Assembly (NCBI GenBank): GCA_934167485.1
Contig: CAKPKL010000002.1
Span: forward strand, 62,001-126,000
From: an uncultured Bacilli bacterium
Lineage (GTDB): Bacteria > Bacillota_I > Bacilli_A > RF39 > UBA660
Reading direction: 5' to 3'
DNA: 64,000 nt
Positions 52,365 to 62,178 of the stretch are shown piece after piece. Under the pieces are notes generated by a model. That model was not told the DNA's origin and did no database searches. It saw only the letters and a program-made list of their open reading frames with translations. Every line of letters begins with the position of its first letter. Within the stretch, counting starts at the first letter, position 1. A program made the translations under genes and the position numbers.

Positions 52365-53502
52365 AATTTACCTCTGCTGTTACTATATCAAGATATTGTT
52401 GCTCTAAAGATTTATAGTTAGGTAAAATATCCTCTGTTAAGTTTGAAAAAGGTATTACCTTATAATTTCTATAATTAGCTGTACAATAAGTATATAATAG
52501 TTTATAATCTACATTTTCAAAAGTAACTTTAGAATCCTTGACAACTATATCCATACCTACCATAAGTCCTATTATTTTATCTATTCCAAGAGGACTTTGA
52601 CCTGATATAAAATTACCTAAAGAATATATTACTAGAGTATCACCTACATAATCTACTGGCATTATAACATGTGGATGTGAACCTATTATCAAATTTACAC
52701 CTAAACTTGATAAATACTGAGCTTCTCTTTTTTGAGTTTCTGTAGGAACATGTGTGTATTCTTCTCCCCAATGCATTGACACTATTATTACATCTACTTT
52801 ATCCTTTATTTTATCTATATCAGCTTTTGCTTGTTCATCTGAATATACATTTACTAAATAATCTTTTCCTGATGGCATAGTAAGTCCATTTGTCATATCA
52901 GTATAAGCTAAAAATGCATACTTTATTCCATTTTGTTCATATACTTTTATTTTACTTTCACGATCCTCAAAAGAATCATTTTGACCACTTACAACTACAT
53001 TTTTATCTCTCCAAAAATTAACCGAATTAAGTACCCCTACTTCATTCATATCAAGGCTATGATTATTAGCAAGACTAACCATATTAAAACCTATATCAAG
53101 AAGATTAAGAGCTATTTCATCAGGTGAATTAAATCTAGGATAGTGTTGCACCCCTAAATCTTTACCACCTATTATTGTTTCTTGATTATAGTATTTTAAA
53201 TCATAATCTTTTATTAATGGAGCTACATCTGTAAACATTTTACTGAAATCATAATTATTATTTCCAAGTGAAGCATCGGTATATACAGCGCCATGTATTA
53301 AAGCATCTCCAACTGCTACTAAAGACATTCTTTTTTCTTTTGGTAAATCTTCTTTTATATCTAGTTTATTATCTTTTGGTTTATTATTAGATTTTGATAA
53401 TTTATTGGAATATATTATTCCACCTGTAATAAGACCTATTAATAATACAAATATTATTATTGTTAAAATTACTTTTCCTTTCTTTACTCTTCTTTTTTTC
53501 AT
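52357..53502 (-). CDS. CapA-like metallophosphatase-fold protein (second of tandem pair)
   Basis: A 381-residue protein with one N-terminal membrane anchor (VILTIIIFVLLIGLITGGII), then the CapA/PgsA domain: MSLVAVGDALIHGAVYTDAS, LGFNMVSLANNHSLDMNEVG, VDVIIVSMHWGEEYTHVPTE, LGVNLIIGSHPHVIMPVDYV and LVIYSLGNFISGQSPLGIDK. The Asp/His/Asn ligands of a metallophosphatase centre are intact. Family members act in poly-gamma-glutamate synthesis or are used for surface-polymer hydrolysis; the other Pgs proteins are absent here. It starts at the ATG at 53502 (GGAGG upstream). Confidence 0.85.
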   Translation of the reverse strand: MKKRRVKKGKVILTIIIFVLLIGLITGGIIYSNKLSKSNNKPKDNKLDIKEDLPKEKRMSLVAVGDALIHGAVYTDASLGNNNYDFSKMFTDVAPLIKDYDLKYYNQETIIGGKDLGVQHYPRFNSPDEIALNLLDIGFNMVSLANNHSLDMNEVGVLNSVNFWRDKNVVVSGQNDSFEDRESKIKVYEQNGIKYAFLAYTDMTNGLTMPSGKDYLVNVYSDEQAKADIDKIKDKVDVIIVSMHWGEEYTHVPTETQKREAQYLSSLGVNLIIGSHPHVIMPVDYVGDTLVIYSLGNFISGQSPLGIDKIIGLMVGMDIVVKDSKVTFENVDYKLLYTYCTANYRNYKVIPFSNLTEDILPNYKSLEQQYLDIVTAEVNYD

Positions 53503-53503
53503 A

Positions 53504-54622
53504 CTAACCTCCATTTACTATTGACATATATTCTTGCTCTACACTTTTATAATTATTAAGTAAATTATCATTTAATTTTGAAAATGGTATTACTTTAAAA
53601 TTTGTACTATTTTCTGCATAAGCAAGTATTAATTCTTTATATAAGTTATCAATTGTTACTTTTTTATTCTCATCTACAGTTATATTCATACCTACAATAA
53701 GACCAATACCTTGATTAAGTCCTATAGATAATTGATTAGATATAAAATTACCTAAAGAATATATTACTAGAGTATCATTAATTTGAGTTATAGGTTGTAC
53801 TACATGTGGGTGTGAACCCAATATAATATTTACACCCAAACTTGATAAATACTGTGCTATTTCTTTTTCTTCATTAGTAGGTGTATTTGTATATTCTTCT
53901 CCCCAATGCATTGATACTATTATTACATCTACTTTATCCTTTATTTTATCTATATCTTCTTTTACTTGTTCATCTGAATACATATTTACTAAATAACTAT
54001 TAGGTAATCTATTTCCATTTAAACTAGTTGTATAAGCTAAAAATGCATACTTTATTCCATTTTGTTCATATACCTTTATATCATTTCTCTCTTCCATACT
54101 TGAATATGATCCTGCAGTTATAACATTTTTTGTTTTCCAAAAGCTATTAGAATATAATATAGCATTCTCTCCTTTATCCATTGAGTGATTATTAGCCAAA
54201 CTTATTAAATTAAAACCTAAATTTACTATTTCATCCCCTATTTCATCTGGAGAATTAAAACTAGGATAACCACTTATACCTAAAGTTTCTCCACCTATAG
54301 TAGATTCTTGATTACAATATTTTAAATCATATTTTTTTATTATAGGTTCTACTTCAGTAAACATTTTATGAAAATTATAAGAATCCCCTTCTATTGCATC
54401 TTTATATACACTTTCATGTATCAAAACATCTCCAACGGCTATCAAAGACATTGTTTTACTTTTTTTAGTAATAGGCTCTTCTACATTGTTATTTACTTTA
54501 TTATCATCTATTTTATTAGAATTATTTTTATTTAAGTTATTAAACACTATTAATATAAATATTATAAATACTATACTAATAAAAAAAACAATAACACTTT
54601 TTTTTAATTTTCTCTTCTTCAT
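53504..54622 (-). CDS. CapA-like metallophosphatase-fold protein (first of tandem pair)
   Basis: A 372-residue paralogue of the next gene: membrane anchor (SVIVFFISIVFIIFILIVFN), MSLIAVGDVLIHESVYKDAI, LGFNLISLANNHSMDKGENA, VDVIIVSMHWGEEYTNTPTN, LGVNIILGSHPHVVQPITQI and LVIYSLGNFISNQLSIGLNQ. The two are similar along the whole length, so they arose by tandem duplication. Both lie between rnr and smpB, which are normally adjacent. Its promoter is embedded in the rnr terminator. Confidence 0.85.
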   Translation of the reverse strand: MKKRKLKKSVIVFFISIVFIIFILIVFNNLNKNNSNKIDDNKVNNNVEEPITKKSKTMSLIAVGDVLIHESVYKDAIEGDSYNFHKMFTEVEPIIKKYDLKYCNQESTIGGETLGISGYPSFNSPDEIGDEIVNLGFNLISLANNHSMDKGENAILYSNSFWKTKNVITAGSYSSMEERNDIKVYEQNGIKYAFLAYTTSLNGNRLPNSYLVNMYSDEQVKEDIDKIKDKVDVIIVSMHWGEEYTNTPTNEEKEIAQYLSSLGVNIILGSHPHVVQPITQINDTLVIYSLGNFISNQLSIGLNQGIGLIVGMNITVDENKKVTIDNLYKELILAYAENSTNFKVIPFSKLNDNLLNNYKSVEQEYMSIVNGG

Positions 54623-54638
54623 CCTACCACCTATATTA

Positions 54639-54667
54639 ATTATAAACTAAAAAAGAGATAAAGTCTA
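54639..54667 (-). promoter_or_regulatory. Promoter of the capA-like pair, inside the rnr terminator
   Basis: Minus-strand TAGACT (54662-54667), 17-base spacer, TATAAT (54639-54644). The -35 is in the loop and arm of the rnr terminator. Confidence 0.5.
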
Positions 54668-54674
54668 TCTCTTT
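54649..54674 (-). terminator. Terminator of rnr
   Basis: AAAGAGATA (54652-54660 read on the plus strand) / TATCTCTTT (54666-54674) followed by six T on the minus strand. Confidence 0.7.
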
Positions 54675-56752
54675 ATTACAAAGTCTACAGTATGATTTAT
54701 TTTACTTGCTGATTTTACTACTACTTTAACTTCATCGCCTAATCTATATCCTCTTTTATTCTTATTTCCTATAAGGGAGAATGTTGATTCATCGTATCTA
54801 TAATAATCATCTGTTAAGTCATCAATTCTAATTAATCCCTCTATTTTATTTGGAAGTTCTATAAACATACCAAAACTCATAACACCTGACACTATACCAG
54901 TATATTCTTCTCCTATATGTTTTTCCATATATTCTGCCATCTTCATATCATCTACTTCTCTTTCACAGTCAACAGAAGCACGTTCTCTTTCTGAAGTATG
55001 AGTTGCTAAAACTGGTAATTTTTGTTCCCAATATCTAATTGTATCAGAATTTATATTTTTATTAAATAAATATGTTCTAAGTAATCTATGTACGGTTGTA
55101 TCTGGATATCTTCTGATTGGTGATGTAAAGTGTGTATAACACTTACTAGCTAAACCAAAATGACCTATATTATTACTATCATAAACTGCTTTTTGCATAC
55201 TCCTTAAAAGTAAACATGAAAGAATTGGATATTCTGGTACATCCTTTAATTCTTCTAACAATTCCTGCATTGATTTAGGGGTTATTTTTTTCATTTTATG
55301 AACATTATATCCTAATATACTTATAAAATTAAGGAAATTATTTATTTTTTCTTCATTAGGTTCACCATGTACACGATAAATAAATGGATAATCTAAATAA
55401 GTGACATGACGCGCTACAGTCTCATTAGCAGCTATCATAAAGTCTTCAATTAATTTTTCACCAGTGCCACGTTCTCTTAATTTAACATCAATAGCTTCTC
55501 CTTTTTCATCAGTTATTATTTTAGCCTCATCTATATCAAAATCTATATATCCTTTTCTAATTTTATTTGCCCTTAAAATGCTAGCTAAATCACTCATCAT
55601 ATTTAATTTTTCTACATAAGGTTCATAACCTTCTGGAACTATCGTTTTTTCTAATATACTATTTACTTTTTTATAAGTCATTTGTATATTTGACTTTATA
55701 ACACTCTCATAAATATCATAGTTAATTACTTCACCAGTAGAATCAATTTCCATAACACATGAAATTGCTAATCTATCTACATTTGGATTTAGAGAACAAA
55801 TTCCATTAGATAATTGATGTGGTAACATAGGAATAACTGTATTAGCTAAATATACACTAGTACCTCTTTTATAAGCTTCTTCATCTAAAGGAGAATGTTC
55901 TTTTACATAATAACTTACATCAGCTATATGTACACCAAGTTCATAATTCCCATTAGACAATTTTTCAATAGATATAGCATCATCAATATCTTTAGTATCA
56001 TCACCATCTATTGTAAATATTTGTTTTTCTCTTAAATCTACTCTACCTTCATATTCATTTTCTAAAACGTGATCTGGAATACTTTTTAATTGCTCTATAA
56101 CTTCTTCTGGAAATTCATCTTCTATCTCATATTTAGCAGCTATACTAAGTATATCAACACCAGGATCATCAACATGTCCTAAAATCTTTATAATAGCACC
56201 TTTATAAACATTATTTTCTATTTTATTAAGTAATCTAACTACTACCTTATGTCCACTTACTGCACCCAATGTACAATTCTCATCTACTATTATATCTAAA
56301 TTTACCTTCTTATCATCCAAATCTACTTTACATTTATTATTCTTAAAATAAACTTTACCTACAAATTGTTTAGATTTTCTTTCTACAACTTTTACTATTC
56401 TACCTTCTAATTTTAATCCTTTTTTAGAAGTAATTTCTACAATAACCTCATCATTATTAATAGCGCCATTTAAATTACTTTGTTCAACGAATACATCGTC
56501 ATCACCTTCTATATCAACAAAAGCATAACCTTTTCTGGTTGCTAAAAGCTTACCAACTCTAAGATTACTTTTATTAAATAACATATATTTATCTTTTTTT
56601 GTTCTATAAATTTTTAAATTGTTTTCTAATTCATTTAAAACTTTCAATAATTCTTTTAGATCTTCCACACTATTAAATCCTAATTTTTCCTCTATTTCCG
56701 GTACAGTTAGGGCATCATTTTCGTTTAATATTTTAATAATTTTTTCTTCCAT
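54665..56752 (-). CDS. rnr: Ribonuclease R
   Basis: A 3'-5' exoribonuclease of the RNB family that degrades structured RNA and works with SmpB-tmRNA. The 695 residues have an N-terminal helix-turn-helix (LTVPEIEEKLGFNSVEDLKE), two cold-shock domains, the RNB core with TIDGDDTKDIDDAISIEKL near residue 254 (catalytic Asp cluster), HIADVSYYVKEHSPLDEEAY, TSPIRRYPDTTVHRLL and a C-terminal S1 domain (YTGIVSGVMSFGMFIELPNK). The length is slightly below that of B. subtilis RNase R (779). Confidence 0.96.
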   Translation of the reverse strand: MEEKIIKILNENDALTVPEIEEKLGFNSVEDLKELLKVLNELENNLKIYRTKKDKYMLFNKSNLRVGKLLATRKGYAFVDIEGDDDVFVEQSNLNGAINNDEVIVEITSKKGLKLEGRIVKVVERKSKQFVGKVYFKNNKCKVDLDDKKVNLDIIVDENCTLGAVSGHKVVVRLLNKIENNVYKGAIIKILGHVDDPGVDILSIAAKYEIEDEFPEEVIEQLKSIPDHVLENEYEGRVDLREKQIFTIDGDDTKDIDDAISIEKLSNGNYELGVHIADVSYYVKEHSPLDEEAYKRGTSVYLANTVIPMLPHQLSNGICSLNPNVDRLAISCVMEIDSTGEVINYDIYESVIKSNIQMTYKKVNSILEKTIVPEGYEPYVEKLNMMSDLASILRANKIRKGYIDFDIDEAKIITDEKGEAIDVKLRERGTGEKLIEDFMIAANETVARHVTYLDYPFIYRVHGEPNEEKINNFLNFISILGYNVHKMKKITPKSMQELLEELKDVPEYPILSCLLLRSMQKAVYDSNNIGHFGLASKCYTHFTSPIRRYPDTTVHRLLRTYLFNKNINSDTIRYWEQKLPVLATHTSERERASVDCEREVDDMKMAEYMEKHIGEEYTGIVSGVMSFGMFIELPNKIEGLIRIDDLTDDYYRYDESTFSLIGNKNKRGYRLGDEVKVVVKSASKINHTVDFVIKR

Positions 56753-56841
56753 ACATATCCTCCACTTATATTATAAAATATTTTATTCAAACATTTCAAC
56801 TAAATACTTGTAAATAGTCTTGTTTATACAAAAAAAGTGTA

Positions 56842-56880
56842 AAGAAAAAGAGTTATAAAACTATTTTAAGTTTATAACTC
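56842..56880 (-). terminator. Terminator of the second Cys-rich membrane gene
   Basis: GAGTTATAAA (56850-56859) / TTTATAACTC (56871-56880) followed by TTTTTC on the minus strand; covers the stop codon. Confidence 0.75.
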
Positions 56881-57961
56881 CACAACCTTCTGCTACAAAT
56901 CCAAATTTTTCTAGTACAAATACTATTATAAATGGTATTATGAATGCTAAAGCAGCTGCTATCAATCTCTTAGCAAATCTACCTTGTGCTTTTTTCATTT
57001 CATCATCTTTATCAGAAGCAATTGCTTTTATAAAATCAATTATTCCAAGTATTATTACTAGTACTGGTAATATATATTTTACAATGTTTAAAATATTATT
57101 TATCCATCCTATTAAATTTTCAGAGAACCCGCAAGTGGCACTATAATCTTTTGTTTTTATGTATTGTTCTTTTAATACTTTCATTCTCTCAATTGCATTT
57201 AAGCAACTATCTACACAACCATCATCAGAGCTTAAGCTTTGATTTTGCAAAATCGAATTACAAGTTTTTGTCATTATATTTGTATATTCTTCAACTTTTG
57301 AAAGTGCTTTACTTTTACAAACTGCTACACTTGCATTTTTTTTATTAGAAGCACCATCTAAATAGTTGCCACATCCTAAATATTCTTTGTATGACCTAGC
57401 AACATCTGAAAACATAGACGTAAATTTATCACATGATGATACTAAATTTTCCTTAGAAATATCCCCACCATTATAATTTGCAACTTCACATGAAACATAA
57501 GTAGTGCCCCAAAACCACTTATTCCAAAAGTTTTCACTGCTTGGATCAAATTCATTTGCTGTTACATCATCTATTGTTTGAGTATCTAAAGAAGAGGAAA
57601 ATAAACCTACATATGTATCTTTCGTTAATTCATTAAATGCAGGCCCTGTCAATAACCCGAAAAATAATGAACCAACTATAGGCAAATTTCTTTTTTCTAT
57701 GCTACAAACTGTTAATGTCTTCCAACAGTGTTGATCATCATTTAACATTGAAGGCTCTAAGAAATTACTAACACCAGAATATTTGCCCTCTAAATCTTCT
57801 TTATTATATGTCATACTGACATTACCATTTTCATCTTTAGACGTATTTATTATTATATCTTGTCCATTATAGTTATATTTACATTCTCTAGCACTTATCT
57901 CACCACTAAATATAAATATTGAAATAAGCACAAATAATACCATTAATAAACTTTTTTTCAT
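56861..57961 (-). CDS. Secreted Cys-rich protein with VirB2/TrbC-like C-terminal membrane pair (second paralogue)
   Basis: A 366-residue protein with a signal peptide (KKSLLMVLFVLISIFIFSGE), a Cys-rich ectodomain of about 230 residues with more than ten Cys (CWKTLTVCSIEKR, LGCGNYLDGASNKK, DGCVDSCLNAIERMK), then two membrane segments (YILPVLVIILGIIDFIKAI and LIAAALAFIIPFIIVFVLEK) around the loop ASDKDDEMKKAQGRFAKR. This C-terminal module matches the protein at 47935-48924. The topology resembles a VirB2/TrbC-type secretion pilin with a large ectodomain. The promoter sits in the terminator of the upstream gene. Confidence 0.6.
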   Translation of the reverse strand: MKKSLLMVLFVLISIFIFSGEISARECKYNYNGQDIIINTSKDENGNVSMTYNKEDLEGKYSGVSNFLEPSMLNDDQHCWKTLTVCSIEKRNLPIVGSLFFGLLTGPAFNELTKDTYVGLFSSSLDTQTIDDVTANEFDPSSENFWNKWFWGTTYVSCEVANYNGGDISKENLVSSCDKFTSMFSDVARSYKEYLGCGNYLDGASNKKNASVAVCKSKALSKVEEYTNIMTKTCNSILQNQSLSSDDGCVDSCLNAIERMKVLKEQYIKTKDYSATCGFSENLIGWINNILNIVKYILPVLVIILGIIDFIKAIASDKDDEMKKAQGRFAKRLIAAALAFIIPFIIVFVLEKFGFVAEGCGVINLK

Positions 57962-57990
57962 ATTTCCTCCATATATTTATATCTAAATTA

Positions 57991-58019
57991 ATTATACAAA
58001 AAAAAACAAATAAAGTAAA
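57991..58019 (-). promoter_or_regulatory. Promoter of the second Cys-rich gene, inside a terminator
   Basis: Minus-strand TTTACT (58014-58019), 17-base spacer, TATAAT (57991-57996). Same layout as upstream of the cofE-like gene. Confidence 0.55.
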
Positions 58020-58038
58020 CAATTTTACTATATTTGTT
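57997..58038 (-). terminator. Terminator of the DUF2238-like gene
   Basis: A 15-base near-perfect stem (58005-58019 with 58024-58038), 4-base loop, followed on the minus strand by nine T. Confidence 0.8.
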
Positions 58039-58043
58039 AATAA

Positions 58044-58637
58044 TTATAGTTCTTTTACAAATTTTTTTATAATCATATTTACATTTGATTTATATTCATA
58101 TAAATAACTTATTGACACAAGTATTGATCCTAGGAATGCTACTATCATGTCATCCATAGTATCACTAACACCTGTAGCTACTACTCTTTGTGGATCTACA
58201 TTAAATAATATACTTGATAAATATTCGAAAAATTCCCAGAGACTTGCCGTCATAAGTGTAAATGATATTATAAATATTATTGAAAACATTATATTATTAT
58301 TTTTTTTACACTTTACAAGGAAGAATATTGCTCCAAAAGCTGCTACTATTCCAGATAAGAAATGGGTAAATTTATCAAACCAAAATATCTTGCCATAAAA
58401 ATTACATATGACACCTAAAAAATGAGACATAAATATAAATATTATATAAATTAAATTTATTCCATCACTTATATTCCATTTAAATAGTTTTCTAGCTATG
58501 TAAAGAGCATTTATAGTAAGTATTATTGAAATATCTTTTAATATGAACACCAAACTACTTTCTTTTGTAAATGCGATATTAAGTGAACAAATTATGGATG
58601 TTAATACTAATATTACATTAATTTTCTTTATCATCAA
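58044..58637 (-). CDS. DUF2238 (YjdF-like) membrane protein
   Basis: A 197-residue polytopic protein with about six membrane segments. DKFTHFLSGIVAAFGAIFFL and SLWEFFEYLSSILFNVDPQR followed by ATGVSDTMDDMIVAFLGSIL carry the Asp/His/Glu pattern of DUF2238, a family with an unknown membrane role. Its 3' region extends beyond a terminator, and its start overlaps the end of rmuC by 20 bases (58618-58637), so the two are translated together. An operon with rmuC is likely. Confidence 0.8.
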   Translation of the reverse strand: MMIKKINVILVLTSIICSLNIAFTKESSLVFILKDISIILTINALYIARKLFKWNISDGINLIYIIFIFMSHFLGVICNFYGKIFWFDKFTHFLSGIVAAFGAIFFLVKCKKNNNIMFSIIFIISFTLMTASLWEFFEYLSSILFNVDPQRVVATGVSDTMDDMIVAFLGSILVSISYLYEYKSNVNMIIKKFVKEL

Positions 58638-59688
58638 TACTCTCCATTTCTACCTGATTTATACTATTAAATCTTTTTGTTATTTTATCAGTTGTTGTGT
58701 GTATATCTTTTACATCTTTACTTACTGTTTCTATACTTCTATATAATTTATCCCATCTATCTTTATATCTTTTAAATTCCTCATCTAATAACCTTAATTC
58801 ACCATGTATTATTTTAGCAAATTTATCTCTTTCGATATTTTTTATAATTATTTGAATAGTTGTAAGTGTACTAATAAGTGTTGTAGGACTTGTAATCCAA
58901 ACTCTTTTTTTATATGCATATTCTAATAAATCTGTATGATATGCATTAATTTCTGCAAATATTGCCTCTGCAGGTAAGAAAAGTATTGCTTGATCACTTG
59001 TTACACCAGGTATTATATATTTACTACTTATAGCATCTATATGTTTTTTCATGTCTGTTTTAAACATTTTTTCAGCTTGAGTACGAACATCAACACTATT
59101 ATTTTTATCTACCATTATTTGATAGTGTTCTAATGGAAATTTAGAATCAATTGCTATAGTTCCTAAAGGTTCCGGTGTAAATAAAACACAATCTGCTATA
59201 GTTCCATTACTAAAAGTATATTGTAATTGATATATTTTAGTATTATTTTTACCAAATACATTAGATAAAATGTGCTCTAAATTAACTTCACCATATATAC
59301 CTCTAGTTTTTTTATCTGTAAGTACACCTTGTAATGACACTATATCACCAGATAGTGTATCTATCTTTTTTTGCGCTTCATCTATTTTAGATAATCTCTC
59401 TAATACATTTGTAAATGTTTTGTTAGTTTTCTCAAAATTTTCATCTAATCTTTCATTTACTTTATCATTAATAAGCCTCAATCTATTATCAAGTCTTTCT
59501 GTTTGATTGTTAAAATCTTCTGTCAAACTATGCGAAAAATCATTTTTAAATTCTCCTATTTCTTTAATTAAACTTATTTCTAATTTATTTATTCTTTCAT
59601 CTGTATTTTTAGTATTATTTTTACCTAATAAAAGTACTACAATTAATACTAAAATAACAATTAATAATCCCAATATTATATATTCCAT
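58618..59688 (-). CDS. rmuC: DNA recombination protein RmuC
   Basis: A protein that limits inversions at repeats; it has a PD-(D/E)XK-like nuclease fold. The 356 residues include an N-terminal membrane segment (YIILGLLIVILVLIVVLLL), a long coiled coil, and the core: KTRGIYGEVNLEHILSNVFG, ADCVLFTPEPLGTIAIDSKF with the active-site Asp and Lys, FLPAEAIFAEINAYHTDLLE and ITSPTTLISTLTTIQIIIKN. The length is short but complete. It has an extended -10 after the rhodanese terminator. Confidence 0.93.
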   Translation of the reverse strand: MEYIILGLLIVILVLIVVLLLGKNNTKNTDERINKLEISLIKEIGEFKNDFSHSLTEDFNNQTERLDNRLRLINDKVNERLDENFEKTNKTFTNVLERLSKIDEAQKKIDTLSGDIVSLQGVLTDKKTRGIYGEVNLEHILSNVFGKNNTKIYQLQYTFSNGTIADCVLFTPEPLGTIAIDSKFPLEHYQIMVDKNNSVDVRTQAEKMFKTDMKKHIDAISSKYIIPGVTSDQAILFLPAEAIFAEINAYHTDLLEYAYKKRVWITSPTTLISTLTTIQIIIKNIERDKFAKIIHGELRLLDEEFKRYKDRWDKLYRSIETVSKDVKDIHTTTDKITKRFNSINQVEMESIDDKEN

Positions 59689-59716
59689 ACTATCACCATA
59701 TCAATTATATCATATA

Positions 59717-59749
59717 ACAAAAAAATAAGATATAGTTAAATATCTTATT
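59717..59749 (-). terminator. Terminator of the rhodanese gene
   Basis: AATAAGATA (59724-59732) / TATCTTATT (59741-59749) followed by T on the minus strand; a TGA-TATAAT for rmuC follows (59704-59709). Confidence 0.75.
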
Positions 59750-60032
59750 CACTTAATACCCATGCTTCATATCCTCCAGTTATATTAATTACATTATAAT
59801 TTTGATTTAACAATATTTGACATAATTTTCTACTTTGCATACCTTTTTGACAATATATGTAATATATTTCATTTTTATTTAAATACTTATCAGGTTTTAT
59901 AAGTAATTCATTTAAGGTAATATTTGAAGCATTTTTTATATGTCCATTATTATAACTAGTATTACTTCTTATATCTATTAAATTAATATTATTTAAATTT
60001 TTTATTTCAGATATAGAAACACTTTTAATCAT
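59745..60032 (-). CDS. Rhodanese-like sulfurtransferase
   Basis: A 95-residue single-domain rhodanese: SVSISEIKNLNNINLIDIRS, NGHIKNASNITLNELLIKP, and the active loop YYIYCQKGMQSRKLCQILLN with the catalytic Cys near residue 67, then NVINITGGYEAWVLSE. It may move sulfane sulfur or bind thiols in the cytoplasm. It sits between the secretion-like cluster and rmuC with no obvious functional partner. Confidence 0.88.
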   Translation of the reverse strand: MIKSVSISEIKNLNNINLIDIRSNTSYNNGHIKNASNITLNELLIKPDKYLNKNEIYYIYCQKGMQSRKLCQILLNQNYNVINITGGYEAWVLSE

Positions 60033-60087
60033 ATAACCACCCTAGTACATTATATGATTATATTTAAAGTTAATAAATTTAATTAGT

Positions 60088-62160
60088 CTATTCGTCAAAG
60101 AAGAAATCATCAAAAAATTGGTCGTCCGTAATTCCCTTTTTATCCTTTTTCTCTTCTTCATAATGTTTATTTTCATCTATTGGTTCAATAAGTTCTGGTT
60201 TATTTTGAACTAAATTAGATTCAGCTTTTAATTTTTCTTGCCTTTCTTCTTCTTCAAGTTCCGCTATTTTAGCATCTATTCTTTTAACCAAATCATCTAC
60301 ATTGAATCCACCACCATTATTTGATGGTTTAGAAGGGGCAAAAGGATTAAATGGTGTATCTGAGCCTCCAAATGGCATAGGTGCTCTACCTCCAAATGGA
60401 CTATCTTCTGAAGAGGAATTACCATTAAGCATTCCATTTATTTTTTCTTCTCTTTTCTTATTTACAAAATTCTTTAAATCAAATGTTTGAACAGGCGTTT
60501 TAGATCTTTGCGGATATGCTGCTTTAGGAAAATTATGTCCCCAATTCATTTGATAATTAGGAGTTAATTTTGTCTTAAATGGCATCGTTCTAAGTCTTAG
60601 TATTATTGTTTCCCATTGCTCTAATCTTTGTAAATCACTTACTGTTACAAGTGGTGTTGAAGATGTTTTTTCTTTTTCTTTTGATTTTACTTCTCCACAC
60701 ATTTTACTTATCTCTTCAAGAGCAGATAATTCTGTACTTATTAGGTATACTATATTACCACAGTTACCTTTTATTGTTTCTCCATTTTCTTTACCATATA
60801 CCTCATATAGTTGGGCAAAGTTTTGAATTATAAATGTAAATCTTATATTTCTTGAACGAGCGGCTGTAACCATAGTTGTTACATCTTTAAGTGGTGGCAT
60901 ATTTGCAAACTCATCTAGGATAAAATTAGTTCTATGATTTAACTTTCCACCTGATTCTTGCGCTACTGAAATAAGTGTTTCATAACATTGTTTTAAGAAT
61001 ATTGTTACTAATGAATGATAAGTAGTTTTTTCATCTTGTATAACAATAAATACTGCTGTTTTTTTTCTACCAATATCTCTCATATCAAAATCATTATTTG
61101 ATAACATTTCTGATAGATTAGCACGTGATGCGAATAATTGTATTTTTTGCTTAAATACTGATAATATACTACCCTTTGTCTCACTTGGAGCCATTAAAGT
61201 AGATGAGGCTTTAGTATATGCTGTTCCACTTGGATCTTTATAACTAAAATAATCCTTTACATATGTTGTATTTGCAAGTTTTTCTTCCCCAACTGTAGTC
61301 ATTAAACTAATACTATTTAAATTAATTTCTTCTGGTTTTGCATCTTCAAACAAAGCACAAGCAAGACCTGCAAAATAGTCTGCAGAAGTATTTTCCCAGA
61401 ACGGATCTTGACCTTTAGCTGATGGATCATGAAGTATATTGGCAGCCAAATCCTCTAATAACTCTACTGATTTATCTATATTTCCATCTTTATATAACGA
61501 ATAAGGTAAATACATAGGATTCCAAGCATTACCTTGTTGTGGATCACGGAAGTTTAAAAGTACTATATTGTATCCTAAACTCTTTAGATAGTTTGCTGTA
61601 TTTTCATATATTTCACCTTTTGGGTCAGTAATTATCATAGATTCATCATGTTTTGCTAATAAATTTACCATAGGTAAAACTGTAGTTTGGGTTTTACCTG
61701 CACCTGTTGAACCTATTACTAAGTTGTGATATCCACCATTATCTACCCAAACTTTCTTAGGAGTCATTTTAAGTGGTATACCTGCTGCATCTGCTTTTGG
61801 TGACAATGGGTCTACTGGTTTTACATCCAACCCATTTTCTATTTCTTTATCTTTAGCCCATCTTGCATAATTTTTTTCCTTCTTTTGACCTATAGTTAAA
61901 CCAATACCTACATCGTCTTCTTTTTCTAAAAAGACAGATTTAACTCCGGCAAAAGCAGCTACAATACCAGCTATAAAAAATACCATTGTAGCAGCAAGAT
62001 TTTTTAAAGAAAATCCTAAAAACAAATTAATAGTAAACGATTCACCAGCTATAAATTCTGATACGTTTGCTACTGCGAGTGCTACAACACATAGCCAAAC
62101 AAATGCAAATATACAGAATATTGTAACGTCCTTTGCTTCAGCTTTAAATTTTAATTTCAT
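60088..62160 (-). CDS. VirD4/TraG-type coupling ATPase of a type IV secretion system
   Basis: The coupling protein that feeds DNA or protein substrates into a type IV secretion channel. The 690 residues have two N-terminal membrane segments (IFAFVWLCVVALAVANVSEF and AATMVFFIAGIVAAFAGV), Walker A in NLVIGSTGAGKTQTTVLPM near residue 153, MIITDPKGEIYENTANYLKS, Walker B in FILDEFANMPPLKDVTTMVT near residue 415 and the FIIQNFAQLYEVYGKENGET segment, hallmarks of TraG/VirD4. A 100-residue Pro/Glu-rich tail follows. No relaxase, oriT or VirB4 gene is in the window; the cluster may continue to the right. It follows two VirB8-like genes. Confidence 0.9.
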   Translation of the reverse strand: MKLKFKAEAKDVTIFCIFAFVWLCVVALAVANVSEFIAGESFTINLFLGFSLKNLAATMVFFIAGIVAAFAGVKSVFLEKEDDVGIGLTIGQKKEKNYARWAKDKEIENGLDVKPVDPLSPKADAAGIPLKMTPKKVWVDNGGYHNLVIGSTGAGKTQTTVLPMVNLLAKHDESMIITDPKGEIYENTANYLKSLGYNIVLLNFRDPQQGNAWNPMYLPYSLYKDGNIDKSVELLEDLAANILHDPSAKGQDPFWENTSADYFAGLACALFEDAKPEEINLNSISLMTTVGEEKLANTTYVKDYFSYKDPSGTAYTKASSTLMAPSETKGSILSVFKQKIQLFASRANLSEMLSNNDFDMRDIGRKKTAVFIVIQDEKTTYHSLVTIFLKQCYETLISVAQESGGKLNHRTNFILDEFANMPPLKDVTTMVTAARSRNIRFTFIIQNFAQLYEVYGKENGETIKGNCGNIVYLISTELSALEEISKMCGEVKSKEKEKTSSTPLVTVSDLQRLEQWETIILRLRTMPFKTKLTPNYQMNWGHNFPKAAYPQRSKTPVQTFDLKNFVNKKREEKINGMLNGNSSSEDSPFGGRAPMPFGGSDTPFNPFAPSKPSNNGGGFNVDDLVKRIDAKIAELEEEERQEKLKAESNLVQNKPELIEPIDENKHYEEEKKDKKGITDDQFFDDFFFDE

Positions 62161-62178
62161 TATCTCACCTTATTCTAA

